A DNA stretch of 61,491 nt from an uncultured Pelagibacteraceae bacterium. GTDB taxonomy: Bacteria > Pseudomonadota > Alphaproteobacteria > Pelagibacterales > Pelagibacteraceae. The notes below the pieces were generated by a model. That model saw only the letters and a list, made by a program, of their open reading frames with translations, had not been told where the DNA came from and ran no database searches. Shown piece after piece: positions 48,404 through 57,061 of this stretch (within the stretch, counting starts at the first letter, position 1; the number at the start of each line of letters is the position of its first letter). The DNA is taken from positions 1-61,491 of the forward strand of contig CACKNR010000006.1 of the NCBI GenBank assembly GCA_902601545.1, in the 5' to 3' direction. The translations under genes were made by a program, and so were the position numbers.

Positions 48404-50306
48404 GAGATCTAATCTCCTCTACAGACTCCGGATTTAATAGTGTTGATAAATCACCTGGATCTTGGTTTGCTAAACATGATTTTATAACTCTTCTCATAAT
48501 TTTCATATTTCTTGTTTTAGGCAAATCTTTTACAAAAATTACTTTATCAGGCTTAAATGATTTCCCTAAATCTTTTATAACTAAATCTTCAAAAAAACTT
48601 TCTTTTTGATCATTATTTTCTGTAGGAACTATAGATAAAATTATTTTTGACCCTTTATTAGCGTCAGGTATTCCAACAGCAGCAACCTCTTTTGCTTTTC
48701 CACTTTTTACTATTACACTCTCAAGCTCAGAAGGACCTATTCTTTTACCTGATACTTTAATGGTATCATCAGATCTTCCGTGTAAATACCAATGACCATC
48801 AGAATCTCTACTTGCAAGATCACCATGCACCCAATAATCTTTAATTACGCTCCAATAATTATCGATGTAACGCTTATCATCATTCCATAAGCTCTTAGTT
48901 AATCCGATTGATGATTTTCTCATGACTAATTCGCCCATCTCATTTGTGGAAACTTTTTGTCCATCTAAATTTAAGATATCCACGCTCATTCCAGGAATAG
49001 GAGCATTAAAAGATCCGACCTTAAAAGTACGATGTAAACAACAATGCAAAATAGAACCAGAAACCTCAGTACCCCCGGCTGAATTCATAATAGGAACTTT
49101 AGATTTACCAATGACTTGAAATAACCATTTCCAGGGTTTTTCCGTCCAAGGTTCTCCACCAGTACAAATCATTCTTAATGAGTTTAAATCTAAATCTTTA
49201 AAAAGTTTTTCATCTTTAATCATTTGTGTTCTGATGAAAGCAGGGGAAAGCTCTGTCCAGGAAACCTTATATTTTTCTATTAGTTTCCAAAAACGAACTT
49301 CATCAGGAAAATCAGGAACACCCTCAGCGATTACCATTTGTGCTCCATGCGCAGAAGCTATTGTTGCAGACTTAGAGCCCACCATCCATCCCATATCAGC
49401 CATACAAAAATGAATATCATTTTGTTTAAAGTCTGCTAAAACTCCTTCATCAAAAGACATCTTAGTAACTAAACCAATATGAGTATAAACACATCCTTTC
49501 GGTTTTCCAGTTGTGCCTGATGTAAAGTGGATAATAGCAGGATCTTCAGCATCAGTTTCCTCTGTCTTTAAATTATCAGAAACATTTTGAAAATTTTTCC
49601 AATTAAAGATTTTCTTTCCTTTTTCTTTTCCCAATAAAAAAATTTTTTCTAAAGAAATGACTTGATCTAACTCATTTTTAATTTGATCGAACATTCTTAT
49701 TTCTTTTGCTTTTCTAAATGTTTTTTCAACAGTAAAAATACCTTTAGCTTTTGCTATGTTGAGTCTTTCAATAACTGCTTTTGATCCATATCCAGAGAAT
49801 AAAGGGAGCACTACACACCCAATTTTTAAAATAGCAAAGTAAGCAACATAAGTTTCTATAAATTGAGGCATGTAAAGTGCGATCACATCACCTTTTTTAA
49901 AGCCATTTATTTTTAAAGCATTCCCAATTTTTGAGATTTGCTTATCAAATTCTTCATAAGTGATTGAGCTTTCTTTCCCATCTTCTCTTTCAGCAAAAAT
50001 GAAAGTATTTTTAAAAAATTCCTTATCTTTATGTCGATCTATACAATTTAAAACTATATTAGTTTTTCCCCCGATACACCACCTTGTCCAAGGAGTCCCT
50101 TTTGATTCATCCAATATTTTTGAGTAAGGTTTATAAAATTTTAAATCCGAAAATTTTATTACATTGTCCCATAACCATCCAGGATCAGAAAAACTTTTTT
50201 TCTCAAGCTCATCGTAATTATTTAATTTACAATGTTGTATAAACTTAGTTAGTTTTGAATTTTCAATCTGCTCTTTTGATGGTTGCCAAATAATTTCTTT
50301 AGACAC
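48393..50306 (-). CDS. AMP-dependent acyl-CoA synthetase (acetyl/acetoacetyl-CoA synthetase-like)
   Basis: A 637-residue ANL-superfamily ligase that activates a carboxylic acid to its CoA thioester through an acyl-AMP. The P-loop HFTSGTTGKPKG lies at 260-271, the hinge region is WYLHGRSDDTIKVSGKRIGPSELE (motif GRSDDTIKVSG), and the catalytic C-terminal Lys is K602 in TRNMKIMRR, where most relatives have TRSGKIMRR. The N-terminal extension and GTPWTRWCIGG region place it near the acetyl/propionyl-CoA synthetase type. It begins with GTG at 50306. The acid activated is unknown; it is likely the entry to the pathway encoded by this operon. Confidence 0.87.
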   Translation of the reverse strand: MSKEIIWQPSKEQIENSKLTKFIQHCKLNNYDELEKKSFSDPGWLWDNVIKFSDLKFYKPYSKILDESKGTPWTRWCIGGKTNIVLNCIDRHKDKEFFKNTFIFAEREDGKESSITYEEFDKQISKIGNALKINGFKKGDVIALYMPQFIETYVAYFAILKIGCVVLPLFSGYGSKAVIERLNIAKAKGIFTVEKTFRKAKEIRMFDQIKNELDQVISLEKIFLLGKEKGKKIFNWKNFQNVSDNLKTEETDAEDPAIIHFTSGTTGKPKGCVYTHIGLVTKMSFDEGVLADFKQNDIHFCMADMGWMVGSKSATIASAHGAQMVIAEGVPDFPDEVRFWKLIEKYKVSWTELSPAFIRTQMIKDEKLFKDLDLNSLRMICTGGEPWTEKPWKWLFQVIGKSKVPIMNSAGGTEVSGSILHCCLHRTFKVGSFNAPIPGMSVDILNLDGQKVSTNEMGELVMRKSSIGLTKSLWNDDKRYIDNYWSVIKDYWVHGDLASRDSDGHWYLHGRSDDTIKVSGKRIGPSELESVIVKSGKAKEVAAVGIPDANKGSKIILSIVPTENNDQKESFFEDLVIKDLGKSFKPDKVIFVKDLPKTRNMKIMRRVIKSCLANQDPGDLSTLLNPESVEEIRSHAI

Positions 50307-50311
50307 AGGCC

Positions 50312-51256
50312 TTATACGTACATACCCTCTTTAATCTTAATAATATTATACATGAGGTCATTTAAAGGTGTCTTAATCCCATGTTTTTTTCCAATTTTAG
50401 AAACAGCTCCACTTATGAAATCAATTTCTGTTTTTCTATGCTTTACAACATCGAATGCCATTGATGATTTATTGGTTTGTCTTGAGTCTACTATTCTGTT
50501 GAACATTTCTAAACAATCACTTTCACTAACATCAACTCCATCGGCTTTTGCTACTTCTCTAGTTTCAAGGATTATATCCTTACCTAATTTTCGAGACATA
50601 GTCTGATTTTTATTAGAAATGTATAAATCTGTATGATGTAAATCAAATATTGCAGATAAAGGACCAATTGCTGTTAAAGCAAATAATTTCATCCATTTTC
50701 TTCTTTTAATATTTTCTTCTGCAATAGTTTCTAAGCCATGTGCAGTAAAAGTTTCAGCTAAATCTTTTACTCTTTCACTTGAACCACCTTCGTATTCACC
50801 AATCCATGATGGCAAACTTGCGTGGTTTTGAATTATTCCAGGACCTTGAATACTAGAAGCTTGTGTTGTAGAACCACCTAAAACTTTTTCTTTACCAGCT
50901 ATTTTTTGCATAATTTCTTCATGACCAATACCATTTTGAAATGACATCAGCATTGTATTATCTCCTATAATGTTTTTTGAATTGGATAAAGCTTGCTCTA
51001 ATGCAGTGGCTTTACACATAATAATTATTGCATCTACTGGTTTTAAAGTTTTTGGATCAGTCGTGGCATGGATTTTTACTGTTCTATCTCCGCCATGACC
51101 CATCATTTTTAAACCTTTGCTATTAATTTCATCTACATGTTCTTTCCAAACATCAATAAGATGAACCTCTAAACCTTTTTCAGCTAACAACCCGCCGAAA
51201 AGACAGCCCATAGCACCAGCACCCAATACTGCAACTTTTGTATCTTTCTTTATCAT
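50312..51256 (-). CDS. Ketopantoate reductase-family (PanE/ApbA-like) oxidoreductase
   Basis: A 314-residue 6-phosphogluconate-dehydrogenase-fold reductase. NADP motif GAGAMG is at 12-17, SFQNGIG around 105-111 keeps the conserved Asn, K190 (RKWMK) matches the catalytic Lys, and the C-terminal SSMAFDVVKHRKTEIDFISG (motif RKTEIDFISG) keeps Ser and Glu. The two Asn of the usual KLxxNxxxNP signature are L194 and G198 here, so true ketopantoate reduction is doubtful. It more likely acts on another 2-oxo or 2-hydroxy acid. It follows livH with a one-base overlap. Annotation as panE should be avoided. Confidence 0.8.
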   Translation of the reverse strand: MIKKDTKVAVLGAGAMGCLFGGLLAEKGLEVHLIDVWKEHVDEINSKGLKMMGHGGDRTVKIHATTDPKTLKPVDAIIIMCKATALEQALSNSKNIIGDNTMLMSFQNGIGHEEIMQKIAGKEKVLGGSTTQASSIQGPGIIQNHASLPSWIGEYEGGSSERVKDLAETFTAHGLETIAEENIKRRKWMKLFALTAIGPLSAIFDLHHTDLYISNKNQTMSRKLGKDIILETREVAKADGVDVSESDCLEMFNRIVDSRQTNKSSMAFDVVKHRKTEIDFISGAVSKIGKKHGIKTPLNDLMYNIIKIKEGMYV

Positions 51257-52293
51257 TAAGCTTTCATTTTAACTTGAACACCAAAGAAGCCTGTTGGCTT
51301 GATCATTAAAACAACTATCATTAATAAAAAGGCGTATAAATCTTTGTGGCTTCCAGAAATATAAAAAGAAGAAGCTGTTTCAAATATTCCAACTGTAAAG
51401 CCTCCAACTATTGCACCAGGCAGATTACCAAAACCACCTACGACCGCAGCAGCGAAAGCTTTCATAAGAATGATATAACCCATGAATACAACAACTTGAT
51501 AAGTTGGACCAACTAAAGTTCCTCCTATACCTGCTATGGCGCAAGCAATACCAAAAATAATTGATATGTATAGTGGTACATTTATTCCAACCAGATTTGA
51601 AACATCTTTGGAGTAAGCTACAGCTCTGATACCTAATCCCATTTTTGTTTTATTTAAAAAGAACCAAAGACCTGCAGCTACAGATAAACCAACTACAATC
51701 ATCCAAATATAAGTAATCGGTAAAAATAGTCCTCCAATTTCCATTGGCAAACCTAATTCAGCAGGGAAAGGTTTTGCTACTGGATTCCAAATTAAATAAG
51801 CAACATTAATTAAAACTACTGAAAGACCAAATCCACATATGATTATTCCCATTCCAGCTACAGTGTAACCACCACCTTTTTTTGTTAGAGGTCTTAAGAA
51901 AACTCTTTCAATAAAAACTCCAAATAAACCCATTGAAACAAAGGCTGTAAATAAACAAACGACATAAATTATCCAACCATAAGCATCAGGAAATATATTA
52001 AAAATCCAATCTTGATTACCCAAAAGATTAAACATGGTAAGACCGGCAAAAGCGCCTATCATGAAAAATTCACCGTGAGAAAAATTAACTACATCTAGAC
52101 CTGTGTAGATTAACGAAATTCCAAGGGCAACTAAGCCATAAATAATACCAACAGATAGACCGATTGTTAAAACTGATTTGAGCGACTCAATATTCATATC
52201 GGGGCTATTCACACACCAGCCGATATATAGAAGTACGAATGTTCCAAATATGATATTTTCACCTTTTTTTCCAATTCTAAGTTTATTAAACAT
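51256..52293 (-). CDS. livH: Branched-chain-type ABC transporter permease LivH
   Basis: A 345-residue inner-membrane permease with about eight helices. The signature loops are NFSHGEFFMIGAF and the coupling motif GGFGNLPGAIVGGFTVGIFE (motif GGFGNLPGA). It pairs with LivM (encoded divergently at 55237) to import amino acids or other small organic compounds. ATG at 52293 is preferred; GGAGGG lies ten bases upstream, while the frame opens six codons earlier with TTG. Overlaps livF by eight bases. The N-terminal helix from residue 15 precedes the canonical fold. Confidence 0.88.
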   Translation of the reverse strand: MFNKLRIGKKGENIIFGTFVLLYIGWCVNSPDMNIESLKSVLTIGLSVGIIYGLVALGISLIYTGLDVVNFSHGEFFMIGAFAGLTMFNLLGNQDWIFNIFPDAYGWIIYVVCLFTAFVSMGLFGVFIERVFLRPLTKKGGGYTVAGMGIIICGFGLSVVLINVAYLIWNPVAKPFPAELGLPMEIGGLFLPITYIWMIVVGLSVAAGLWFFLNKTKMGLGIRAVAYSKDVSNLVGINVPLYISIIFGIACAIAGIGGTLVGPTYQVVVFMGYIILMKAFAAAVVGGFGNLPGAIVGGFTVGIFETASSFYISGSHKDLYAFLLMIVVLMIKPTGFFGVQVKMKA

Positions 52294-53005
52294 TTGCTTT
52301 AGTCCCTCCAAGATATGATTCTTTTACACTTTCGTCGTACATTAATTTTTTACTATCGCCTTCAACATTGATCACACCGTCTTTAATTACATATCCGTAA
52401 TCAGCAAGCAATAATGCCATCCTAACATTTTGTTCTACTACAAGAACTGTTAATCCATCTTGTCTAATTCTATTAATATTTTTAAAGATATCTAAAACTA
52501 TTTGAGGCGCTAAAGCAGCACTGGGCTCGTCTAGCATTATCATTTTAGGATTAGACATTAACCCTCTTCCAATACATAACATTTGCAACTCTCCACCTGA
52601 TAAAGTTGCGGCCAATTGATCTTTTCTTTCATTTAATCTTGGAAAATAGTTATAAACCTTTTCTAAATTATCTGACAGTTGTTGTTTACTTTTTAAAATA
52701 AATCCACCTAATTTTAAATTTTCGGTAACAGACATTGCAGGGAAAACATCCTTTCCTTGAGTTACTTGCACTAATCCTTTTCCAACTATTTCGTGAGCAG
52801 GCAAGTTTTGAATTTGCTCACCATTAAATTCGATCGTACCTTTCCATGATCTAATCAATCCAGATGCAGCTCTAAGAATAGTTGATTTACCTGTCCCATT
52901 ACCACCAAGCAATGCAACTATAGATTGTTTTTCAACTTTCATATTAGCTCCATTTAAAATTTGTACAGAGCCATATCCAGAAATTAGTTGATCTATCTTA
53001 AGCAA
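52286..53005 (-). CDS. livF: Branched-chain-type ABC transporter ATP-binding protein LivF
   Basis: A 239-residue ABC ATPase. Walker A is GGNGTGKST, the signature is LSGGELQMLCIGRGLM, Walker B is MIMLDEPSAALAP, and the switch region VVEQNVRMALLLADYGYV is the LivF type. It starts with TTG at 53005: an ideal GGAGG lies four bases upstream, whereas the ATG overlapping that site runs into a stop after three codons. First gene of the eleven-gene leftward operon, divergent from the binding-protein gene. Confidence 0.9.
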   Translation of the reverse strand: MLKIDQLISGYGSVQILNGANMKVEKQSIVALLGGNGTGKSTILRAASGLIRSWKGTIEFNGEQIQNLPAHEIVGKGLVQVTQGKDVFPAMSVTENLKLGGFILKSKQQLSDNLEKVYNYFPRLNERKDQLAATLSGGELQMLCIGRGLMSNPKMIMLDEPSAALAPQIVLDIFKNINRIRQDGLTVLVVEQNVRMALLLADYGYVIKDGVINVEGDSKKLMYDESVKESYLGGTKANV

Positions 53006-53116
53006 TCATCCTCCAATTTTTTTTTCTGATTTACCAAAAATGTAACTATTAGTCATAGACATTATAACTATTATTTTATAGCCTTAGCAACAATTAAATA
53101 ACAAATGGGGGAAATA
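53006..53116. promoter_or_regulatory. Divergent promoter region between livF and the binding-protein gene
   Basis: This 111-base AT-rich gap must hold promoters for both transcription units. The leftward ribosome site is seen as a GGAGG complement at about 53010-53014, and the rightward site is GGGGGA at 53107-53112. Only weak -10/-35-like boxes were found (for example TATAAC at 53063-53068), and no clear operator palindrome. Confidence 0.4.
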
Positions 53117-54307
53117 ATGAATAAACTTAAATTTGTTTTTTCAGCAATTGTCTTTTCCGCAGGTTTAGTAATCACGACTTTAGCTCAAGCAGAAACAATC
53201 AAAATTGGTGTTTCTTTTAGAATGCTATCAGATGTTGGTTATAAACACGGAGAGTTAATTACTGATACTGTTGCAAAGTGGAATAAAGAAGGCACTATCA
53301 ACGGTCAAAAAATCGACTTAACACTTTATAACGATGAGTGTAAATCTGAAAAAGGTGTAGCAAACGCAACAAAACTTGCTTACCAAGATAAAGTTCACGT
53401 TATAATTGGATCTAGCTGTAGTTCTGTAACATTACCTATGGTACCTGTTTCAGCTAAAGCTAAAGTTCCACAAATCATACCTCACTCAACAAATGCTGAC
53501 ATTACTAAAAAGGGTAGTGAATACATTTTTAGAGTACCTGTATCATCAAGATTTTACAAAATCGTACAAGGTAAATTTACTGCAGAAAATCAAGGTACTA
53601 AGATAGCTTATATCTACGGTCCAGATGCTGCTGGTAAAGATTTTGCATTATCTTTAGCTGATTACATGAGAGAGAACTACAACGTTGAGCCAACTTATAT
53701 GGTTCAATCTGGAGAAAAAGAAACTGACTTTAGAAGTTACTTAACTAAAGCTAAAGCTACTAATCCAGAAGTTCTTGTAATTTCAGCTTTATTGGATGAA
53801 ACAGTTAGAGGACTTGTACAATCATATGAAGTTGGAATACCAAAATCTGTTCACAGAGTAACAGCTTCTATTGGTTCTAAAGTAGAGATACCAATAAATG
53901 CTGGTTCTGCTGCAAAAGGTGTAACTTTCTCAGCTGCATTCGCTGCATCTGACACTAGACCTGTAGCTAAGAAATTTGTGAAAATGGTAAAAGACAAATA
54001 TGGTGTTGTACCTGGTCACGACTTTTCACAAATGATGGACTTACTAGATATTCTAGAGATAGCTCTTAAAAAAGTTAAATTCACTGGAGATCTAGCAGCT
54101 GACAGAAATAAAGTTAGAGACGCAATTGCTGCGACAACTGACTTTAGAGGTTTAGCTTCCGGTCCAATCAATTTCTGTAAATCAGGAACGCCTGAGTGTA
54201 GAGATGGTAACAGAACTCCTGTTATGATTGAGTACACTAAAGGTGGAAAAAACTTTAAAACAAAAGTTGCTGGTACTGTAACGTTTAATGCTAGTGCTGG
54301 TTTATAA
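53117..54307 (+). CDS. livK: ABC transporter periplasmic substrate-binding protein (LivJ/LivK type)
   Basis: A 396-residue type I periplasmic binding protein. The signal peptide is residues 1-25 (cleavage after AQA), the mature N-terminus is ETIKIGVSFRM, and the hinge-domain strands follow (VHVIIGSSCSSVTLPM, KIAYIYGPDAAGKDF). Cysteines in NDECKS and GSSCSS, and in FCKSG and PECRDG, may form disulfides. Start is set at ATG 53117, four bases after GGGGGA, rather than at 53105. Its codons end in C or G far more than those of neighbours (many AAC, TTC, GGT, GCT), which suggests very high expression. A strong terminator follows immediately. Ligand unknown. Confidence 0.88.
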   Translation: MNKLKFVFSAIVFSAGLVITTLAQAETIKIGVSFRMLSDVGYKHGELITDTVAKWNKEGTINGQKIDLTLYNDECKSEKGVANATKLAYQDKVHVIIGSSCSSVTLPMVPVSAKAKVPQIIPHSTNADITKKGSEYIFRVPVSSRFYKIVQGKFTAENQGTKIAYIYGPDAAGKDFALSLADYMRENYNVEPTYMVQSGEKETDFRSYLTKAKATNPEVLVISALLDETVRGLVQSYEVGIPKSVHRVTASIGSKVEIPINAGSAAKGVTFSAAFAASDTRPVAKKFVKMVKDKYGVVPGHDFSQMMDLLDILEIALKKVKFTGDLAADRNKVRDAIAATTDFRGLASGPINFCKSGTPECRDGNRTPVMIEYTKGGKNFKTKVAGTVTFNASAGL

Positions 54308-54322
54308 TAGTTAAAAAAATTG

Positions 54323-54354
54323 TGAGCGGTAGGTAAAACTACCGCTCATTTTTT
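54323..54354 (+). terminator. Rho-independent terminator after the binding-protein gene
   Basis: A ten-base-pair stem TGAGCGGTAG / CTACCGCTCA (54323-54332 with 54339-54348) with a six-base loop GTAAAA is followed by six T residues at 54349-54354. It lies 15 bases past the binding-protein stop. Partial read-through would allow high binding-protein and lower permease/ATPase expression from one promoter. Confidence 0.9.
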
Positions 54355-54370
54355 CAAGGAAACCACAAAA

Positions 54371-55237
54371 ATGATAAACGTTAATAAATTGAAGAAAGTA
54401 AAAAGCAACTTTCCTGTAATGGTTGGCAAAGGCGCTATTTCAAAAAAAGATTGTGAAAAACTTATAGATGAAATTCGAAATACAAAATCATTCGATGATT
54501 TAATACAAGGTGGAAGAAATAGAATTAACAAAGGTTCAAGTAATTTTAAGAATTATTTAAAAAAATCAAAATTATCTAATAAATTATATAAACAATTTAA
54601 TAGCCAATCTTTTTACAAAAAAGTTGAAAATAGATTTAAAAAAACTTTTAAGGATTATGGTTGGTCAAATGCATACTTGCCTAGCAAATTTTTAAGGGAA
54701 AAATTTACAAATAAAAAATTGATGAATTCAAAAGAATTAATGAAAATGTTAGGTAAAACTTACAAAAACCCGAATGTAAATTTAGACATAGATTTTTCTG
54801 TTTCTAGGGGCGGATATAGGTTAAGGCCGCATAGAGATGATGTAACCAGACTTTATAATTTTCTTATTTATTTAAACGATATACCAAAAAAAAATGGCGG
54901 AGCTTTATCAATTTTTAAAAAGAAAACTGATATGAAATATAGAAAAAGTTTTAAAAGATTTCCTGGTATTTCTGAACTAGCAAAAGTTAAAGAATTTACT
55001 CCGTCAAAAGGGAGTGTAATTTTTTTCCAATCAACACCTAACTCTTACCATGGTGTATCTTTATTTAGAGAAATCAAAGGCAAGAAAAGATTTTTCATTT
55101 ATGGAAGTTATGCTTTAAGTAAACCCGTTGTATGGAGATACAAAAACGTTAGCTATTTACCCAAAATTAAGAAAACAAACAAAAGAATGCTCACATCTTC
55201 ACATGACTCAGATTATTTAATGAGAGAAGTTGGATAA
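54371..55237 (+). CDS. 2-oxoglutarate-Fe(II) oxygenase (prolyl 4-hydroxylase-like fold)
   Basis: A 288-residue double-stranded beta-helix dioxygenase. The iron triad is H154-x-D156 (PHRDD) and H227 (SYHGVS), and R240 (KKRFFIYG) is the probable 2-oxoglutarate anchor. The region DVTRLYNFLIYLND after the HxD motif is typical of the 2OG-FeII_Oxy family. It lies between the binding-protein terminator and livM, with TAATG-type contact to livM, so it is co-expressed with the importer. It may hydroxylate the imported compound or a component of the cell envelope; the substrate is not inferable. Confidence 0.82.
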   Translation: MINVNKLKKVKSNFPVMVGKGAISKKDCEKLIDEIRNTKSFDDLIQGGRNRINKGSSNFKNYLKKSKLSNKLYKQFNSQSFYKKVENRFKKTFKDYGWSNAYLPSKFLREKFTNKKLMNSKELMKMLGKTYKNPNVNLDIDFSVSRGGYRLRPHRDDVTRLYNFLIYLNDIPKKNGGALSIFKKKTDMKYRKSFKRFPGISELAKVKEFTPSKGSVIFFQSTPNSYHGVSLFREIKGKKRFFIYGSYALSKPVVWRYKNVSYLPKIKKTNKRMLTSSHDSDYLMREVG

Positions 55238-56229
55238 TGGAAAAATTTAAATCGATTATCAGAGATTATCCTTTTATTGCTTTTATTATAGCTTTCATCA
55301 TCTTAGCTTTCGTACCGTCAGTAGTTTTCACGGATGTTTATCAGTCACATTTAGCTACTTTAATATTTGTGAACATTGTGGTAGCCGCAGGACTAAACAT
55401 TGTTAAGGGTTATTGTGGTCAAGTTACAGTTGGACACGTTGGTTTATTTGCAGTTGGTTCTTATACTGCTGGAACATTGTTTTTATATTTAGGACTTGGT
55501 TTTTGGGCAACTTTACCCATAGCTATAATAGTTACTGCATTTTTTGGAGTAGCAATGGGAATTCCATCTTTTAGATTGGAAGGTCCTTATTTAGCTTTAG
55601 CGACATTAGGTGGGGGTGAGGCGATAAGATTATTTATTGAAAACGGAAACTTTTTTAGATCTACATTTGGTATTTCTGATATTCCAACACCTTCTTTAAT
55701 GGGTTACAACTTCGACTCCCCAGATAGATATTATTTTATCTCAATGACAATAATGATTATAGCGGTTTACTTCTCATTCAGTATTTTAAGATCTGGAGTT
55801 GGAAGAGCGTTTATGTCTATCAGGGAGGATCCAATTTGTGCTGCAGCCGCTGGAATTAATGTAAAAAAATATAAGATCTTAGCTTTCATTCTTAGCGCTA
55901 TGTTTGCTGGTGCGGCAGGTGCAGTTTATGCTCATATGCCTCCAGGATACATTCATCCTAATAATTACACAGTTATAGAAATGGTAACCTTCTTAGCTAT
56001 GGTTGTCCTAGGAGGTCTCGGTCATATTTGGGGCGGAATTATTGGCGCTATAGTCATTACAATTGTTTATGACTTAACTAGACCATTATATAAATATCAG
56101 CTTTTAATATTTGGTTTAACAATTGTATTAACTATTTTGTTTATGCCTAAGGGTTTAGGCGGTTTTATTGACAGATATTTCTTAGAAAAGAGATTTAAAA
56201 AGAAAACTGGAACAGAAAAAACATCATGA
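55237..56229 (+). CDS. livM: Branched-chain-type ABC transporter permease LivM
   Basis: A 330-residue permease with about nine helices. GYCGQVTVGHVGLFAVGSY near residue 60 and GGLGHIWGGIIGA (about 258-270) are the LivM/LivH loops; RSGVGRAFMSIREDPICAAAAGIN is the cytoplasmic coupling motif. Begins at the last base of the oxygenase gene and overlaps livG by four bases. It completes the membrane part of the importer with LivH of the divergent operon. Confidence 0.92.
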   Translation: MEKFKSIIRDYPFIAFIIAFIILAFVPSVVFTDVYQSHLATLIFVNIVVAAGLNIVKGYCGQVTVGHVGLFAVGSYTAGTLFLYLGLGFWATLPIAIIVTAFFGVAMGIPSFRLEGPYLALATLGGGEAIRLFIENGNFFRSTFGISDIPTPSLMGYNFDSPDRYYFISMTIMIIAVYFSFSILRSGVGRAFMSIREDPICAAAAGINVKKYKILAFILSAMFAGAAGAVYAHMPPGYIHPNNYTVIEMVTFLAMVVLGGLGHIWGGIIGAIVITIVYDLTRPLYKYQLLIFGLTIVLTILFMPKGLGGFIDRYFLEKRFKKKTGTEKTS

Positions 56230-57023
56230 TTTTAAAAACTAAACAATTATCTAAATCATTTGGTGGTTTGAAAGCTATTAATAAAGTTGATTTTGAACTT
56301 CCAAAAAATGAAATTAGAGGAATAATTGGACCCAATGGCTCAGGCAAAAGTACATTTTTTAATTTAGTTTCAGGAATTTATGATAGCGACCCTGGAAGCT
56401 ATATTGAGTTTGATGGTCATGATATTACTTACACACCTCCACACGAGATTGCTGGTTATGGTTTATCAAGAACGTTCCAATTACTAAGACTTTATCAAGA
56501 TATGACAGTTATAGATAATGTTATGTCAGGGTATCATACTAGAGTTCCTTACAAGTTTTTCGATGCAGTTATAGGAAGAAAAAAAATCTGGGATCAAGAA
56601 AGAGCTATCAAAGAGGAAATGATGGAACTCCTTTCTTTTGTAGGATTAGCAGACTATGCAGAGCTAAATGCTAGTGAACTTTCTGGAGGTCAGAGAAGAT
56701 TATTAGTTTTAGCAAGGGCAATCGCCATGAAACCAAAATTACTAATGTTAGACGAACCAGCTGCAGGTTTATCCCCAGTCAACGTAGATAATTTAATGAA
56801 AATTATTATGCAGCTAAAAGAAAAATATGGCCTTACTCTTATTATTATAGAGCATATTTTAAAGGTCGTAATGGATACTTGTAATTCAGTAACTGTTTTT
56901 GACCATGGTCAGAAAATTGCAGAGGGTACTCCAGCTCAAGTAAAAGATGACAATGCTGTAATCGAGGCGTATTTGGGTAAAAAAATGGACGATGAAGAGA
57001 TGAGAAAAGCACTTGCAGTCTAA
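56226..57023 (+). CDS. livG: Branched-chain-type ABC transporter ATP-binding protein LivG
   Basis: A 265-residue ABC ATPase. Walker A is GPNGSGKST, the signature is LSGGQRRLLVLARAI, Walker B is LLMLDEPAAGLSP, and the switch IIIEHILKVVMDTC plus the ..GTPAQVKDDNAVIEAYLG tail are LivG-specific. It pairs with LivF of the leftward operon. A short C-terminal extension (DDEEMRKALAV) follows the usual end. The next gene starts 38 bases later. Confidence 0.92.
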   Translation: MILKTKQLSKSFGGLKAINKVDFELPKNEIRGIIGPNGSGKSTFFNLVSGIYDSDPGSYIEFDGHDITYTPPHEIAGYGLSRTFQLLRLYQDMTVIDNVMSGYHTRVPYKFFDAVIGRKKIWDQERAIKEEMMELLSFVGLADYAELNASELSGGQRRLLVLARAIAMKPKLLMLDEPAAGLSPVNVDNLMKIIMQLKEKYGLTLIIIEHILKVVMDTCNSVTVFDHGQKIAEGTPAQVKDDNAVIEAYLGKKMDDEEMRKALAV

Positions 57024-57061
57024 AATGAATTTGATAATATTTTCCCATTCATTACGATTCA

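Noticed and set aside
48922-49119. Plus-strand open frame within the acyl-CoA synthetase gene
   Set aside because: Antisense to conserved ANL-family sequence; no motif.
55200-55240. Possible frameshift between the 2OG oxygenase and livM
   Set aside because: The oxygenase stop and livM start share one base and both proteins have complete family ends, so this is normal coupling.
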